DNA of 64,000 nt from the NCBI RefSeq assembly GCF_034343125.1, contig NZ_CP139957.1, forward strand, positions 310,001 through 374,000, written 5' to 3'. This stretch comes from Caldicellulosiruptor danielii. Lineage in GTDB: Bacteria; Bacillota; Thermoanaerobacteria; Caldicellulosiruptorales; Caldicellulosiruptoraceae. Positions 61,663 to 64,000 of this stretch are shown one piece after another; position 1 is the stretch's first letter, and each line of letters starts with the position of its first letter. The position numbers were made by a program, and so were the translations under genes. Under the pieces are notes generated by a model. That model saw only the letters and a program-made list of their open reading frames with translations, did not search any database and had not been told where the DNA came from.

Positions 61663-62442
61663 GTGAAAAAAGTTCTTATAATTGCTGGATTTGACCCCTC
61701 TGGCGGAGCTGGCATTGTGCTTGACACAAAGGTTGTAAGAGCGCTTGGCGAGTTTGCAGTATCTACAATAACCAGCTTGACAGTTCAAACTACAGAAAGG
61801 GTCTATGATGCACTTCCCATAGACCCTCATTTTTTTGAGTATCAGCTTCAAAAGATAGTTGAAGATATAGAGCCAGATAGCGTCAAGATTGGGCTTTTGG
61901 GAAGTGAAGAAATAGCAAGGGCTGTTCTGAGAAACATCAAAAAGTATAATCTCAAAAACATTGTGTGTGACCCAGTTTTAAAATCAACGAGTGGTTTTGA
62001 GTTTGGGAAAGATAAGTTTGTAGAGTTTTTGAAAAGCGAGTTTTTTAAAGTTTGTAGCGTTATCACGCCAAACAAGACTGAGGCAGAGGCAATTTTTGAT
62101 TTGAAGATTGAAAATTTTGAAGGAGATATTCTAAGTTCTATTCAAGAAAAAATGAATAAGATGGGTATAAAGTCATGCGTTTTAAAAGGTGGGCATGTTG
62201 ATGGCCATCTTGCAGAGGATATTTTGATAACACAAACAAAAATTTATAGAGTTTCTGCTAAAAAGAAGGGCTCAACAGACAACATTCACGGCACTGGCTG
62301 TGCCTTTTCATCTGCGTTTGCTACTTTTCTTGCAAAGGGATATAATATGTATGATGCACTAAAACAAACAAAGGATTTTGTTTCAAACTTGATATACAAT
62401 TCAATAAAGATAGGAAAGGGAAGACTTGTTTTAAATCCTTAA
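61663..62442 (+). CDS. thiD: hydroxymethylpyrimidine (phosphate) kinase
   Basis: GTG 61663, nine bases after AGGGG, is preferred to ATG 61654, which abuts the RBS. 259 residues: VLIIAGFDPSGGAGIVLDTKVVRALG, SVKIGLLGSEE, VVCDPVLKSTSG-type and GSTDNIHGTGCAFSSAFATFLAKG (anion hole). Ribokinase fold; phosphorylates HMP-P to HMP-PP. Last thi gene; tgt follows 51 bases on. Confidence 0.95.
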   Translation: MKKVLIIAGFDPSGGAGIVLDTKVVRALGEFAVSTITSLTVQTTERVYDALPIDPHFFEYQLQKIVEDIEPDSVKIGLLGSEEIARAVLRNIKKYNLKNIVCDPVLKSTSGFEFGKDKFVEFLKSEFFKVCSVITPNKTEAEAIFDLKIENFEGDILSSIQEKMNKMGIKSCVLKGGHVDGHLAEDILITQTKIYRVSAKKKGSTDNIHGTGCAFSSAFATFLAKGYNMYDALKQTKDFVSNLIYNSIKIGKGRLVLNP

Positions 62443-63567
<1,125 letters not shown>

Positions 63568-63591
63568 AAGGCAAGAAAATCATCAAGAAAA

Positions 63592-63641
63592 GGGGAGGTG
63601 TAGAAAAGTTTGTTGCTGCACCCCCCTTGTATAATTATTTT
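63592..63641 (+). terminator. intrinsic terminator after tgt
   Basis: GGGGAGGTGTAG (63592-63603) pairs with CTGCACCCCCC (63616-63626), 11 bp with one bulged A, followed by TTGTATAATTATTTT. Confidence 0.75.
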
Positions 63642-63643
63642 CG

Positions 63644-63716
63644 TAAGACACATCGAAAAATTCTAATAAGTTAACAACCAAAGATTCGGTTAACATAAGA
63701 TTTTAAGACGCATCGA
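63644..63716. repeat. pair of 13-base direct repeats
   Basis: TAAGACACATCGA (63644-63656) and TAAGACGCATCGA (63704-63716), 60 bases apart, one mismatch. Between them GTTAAC occurs twice (63670 region and 63691 region). Role unknown. Confidence 0.5.
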
Positions 63717-63719
63717 CTA

Positions 63720-64000
63720 AAATAACATTTCTAATCCATCCTCTTTGAGAGAAAAGCAGCTCAGAATCACTTCTTGCTGCTTGTGGCTTCTCATCTTTGG
63801 CCACACCCTAATTTATCGCTTGTCTCTTGCCAGCCTCATTAAATTTGATATAATTCTTTCATCTGGGCATGGAATTTATCTGTACTCGCCCCCCTGGGAA
63901 CGGAAATATATTTCCGTATACCCGCAGAAAAGACTATTATTCCATTCCAGGTAAGTCTAAACTATTTGGCTGGTTGAGGCCAGCTTAAATCTTAGTTTAA
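63720..64000 (-). pseudogene. possible decayed 3' end of a second TnpB element
   Basis: The minus strand reads, with several stops, VYGNIFPFPGGRVQI ... FNEAGKRQAIN ... GVAKDEKPQAARSDSELLFSQ, then CTCTcaaaGAG and GATGG. That order (EAG-type C-terminus, EKP, short hairpin, GAGGATG) resembles the tail of IS1341-type tnpB and its right end. Other structure: an 18-bp perfect palindrome ACGGAAATATATTTCCGT (63900-63917) and hairpins AAGCAGC/GCTGCTT (63757-63783) and TGGCTGG/CCAGC near 63968-63986. No intact gene. The identification is tentative. Confidence 0.3.

Noticed and set aside
63745-63954. 69-codon plus-strand open frame at the right edge
   Set aside because: No RBS, no recognisable motif, and it crosses hairpins and an 18-bp palindrome.

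Overview
The window reads as chromosome of a low-GC, anaerobic, probably thermophilic Firmicute. Gene content and order (rapZ-yvcK-whiA-crh-like, cdaA-cdaR, uvrC-hprK, a ThiH-type thiamine operon, NrdG2, an AmmeMemoRadiSam cluster, many TTG/GTG starts behind strong Shine-Dalgarno sites) fit a Caldicellulosiruptor-like organism. That genus name is inference; no 16S or database comparison was possible. Layout: (1) 1-4.5 kb, accessory: a minus-strand trio of a propeller-like protein, a secreted putative toxin and a membrane-anchored subtilisin-fold protein that has lost its catalytic Ser, then a PIN-domain toxin-antitoxin pair. (2) 4.7-11 kb: an iron-complex-type ABC transporter with TrmO and an FmdE-like protein, a convergent DUF3842 gene, an orphan CheB, and a decayed second copy of DUF3842. 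(3) 11-20.6 kb: comB, metG, tatD with its radical-SAM partner, a two-gene OLD-like ATPase plus TOPRIM-like pair followed by a predicted small RNA with its own promoter and hairpin terminator, and a PIG-L-type deacetylase. (4) 20.6-31 kb: bifunctional nuclease, a metal-efflux ATPase under an ArsR/SmtB repressor with visible promoter and operator, glycosyltransferase, HAD phosphatase, SRAP protein, and the conserved murB-rapZ-yvcK-whiA-crh-like block. (5) 31-45 kb: two adjacent homocysteine methyltransferase genes (one fused to methylene-THF reductase, one carrying a degenerate tail), an unusual addB-addA pair, nrdG2, an MFS transporter, and a LacI regulator next to a dehydrogenase/isomerase pair behind two perfect operators. 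(6) 45-52.5 kb: an AmrB-AmrA fusion plus AmrS, cdaA-cdaR, uvrC, hprK. (7) 52.5-56.5 kb, mobile: an IS30-type element, a TnpB-only IS605-like element, and an Rpn/PD-(D/E)XK family nuclease. (8) 56.5-63.6 kb: TPP riboswitch, two tandem terminators, thiS-thiG-thiH-thiF-thiE-thiC-thiD, then tgt. (9) 63.6-64 kb: terminator, short repeats and what may be the decayed 3' end of another tnpB. Working together: the thi operon makes both halves of thiamine under TPP control; hprK, the Crh-like protein, RapZ and YvcK belong to carbon and envelope control; cdaA/cdaR make and regulate c-di-AMP. The most unusual items are the Ser-less subtilisin beside a putative toxin, the ATPase/TOPRIM pair with the neighbouring small RNA, the IS30 element whose 5' leader is built to silence read-through transcripts, and the addAB pair with two Fe-S cysteine sets and only one recognisable nuclease site.
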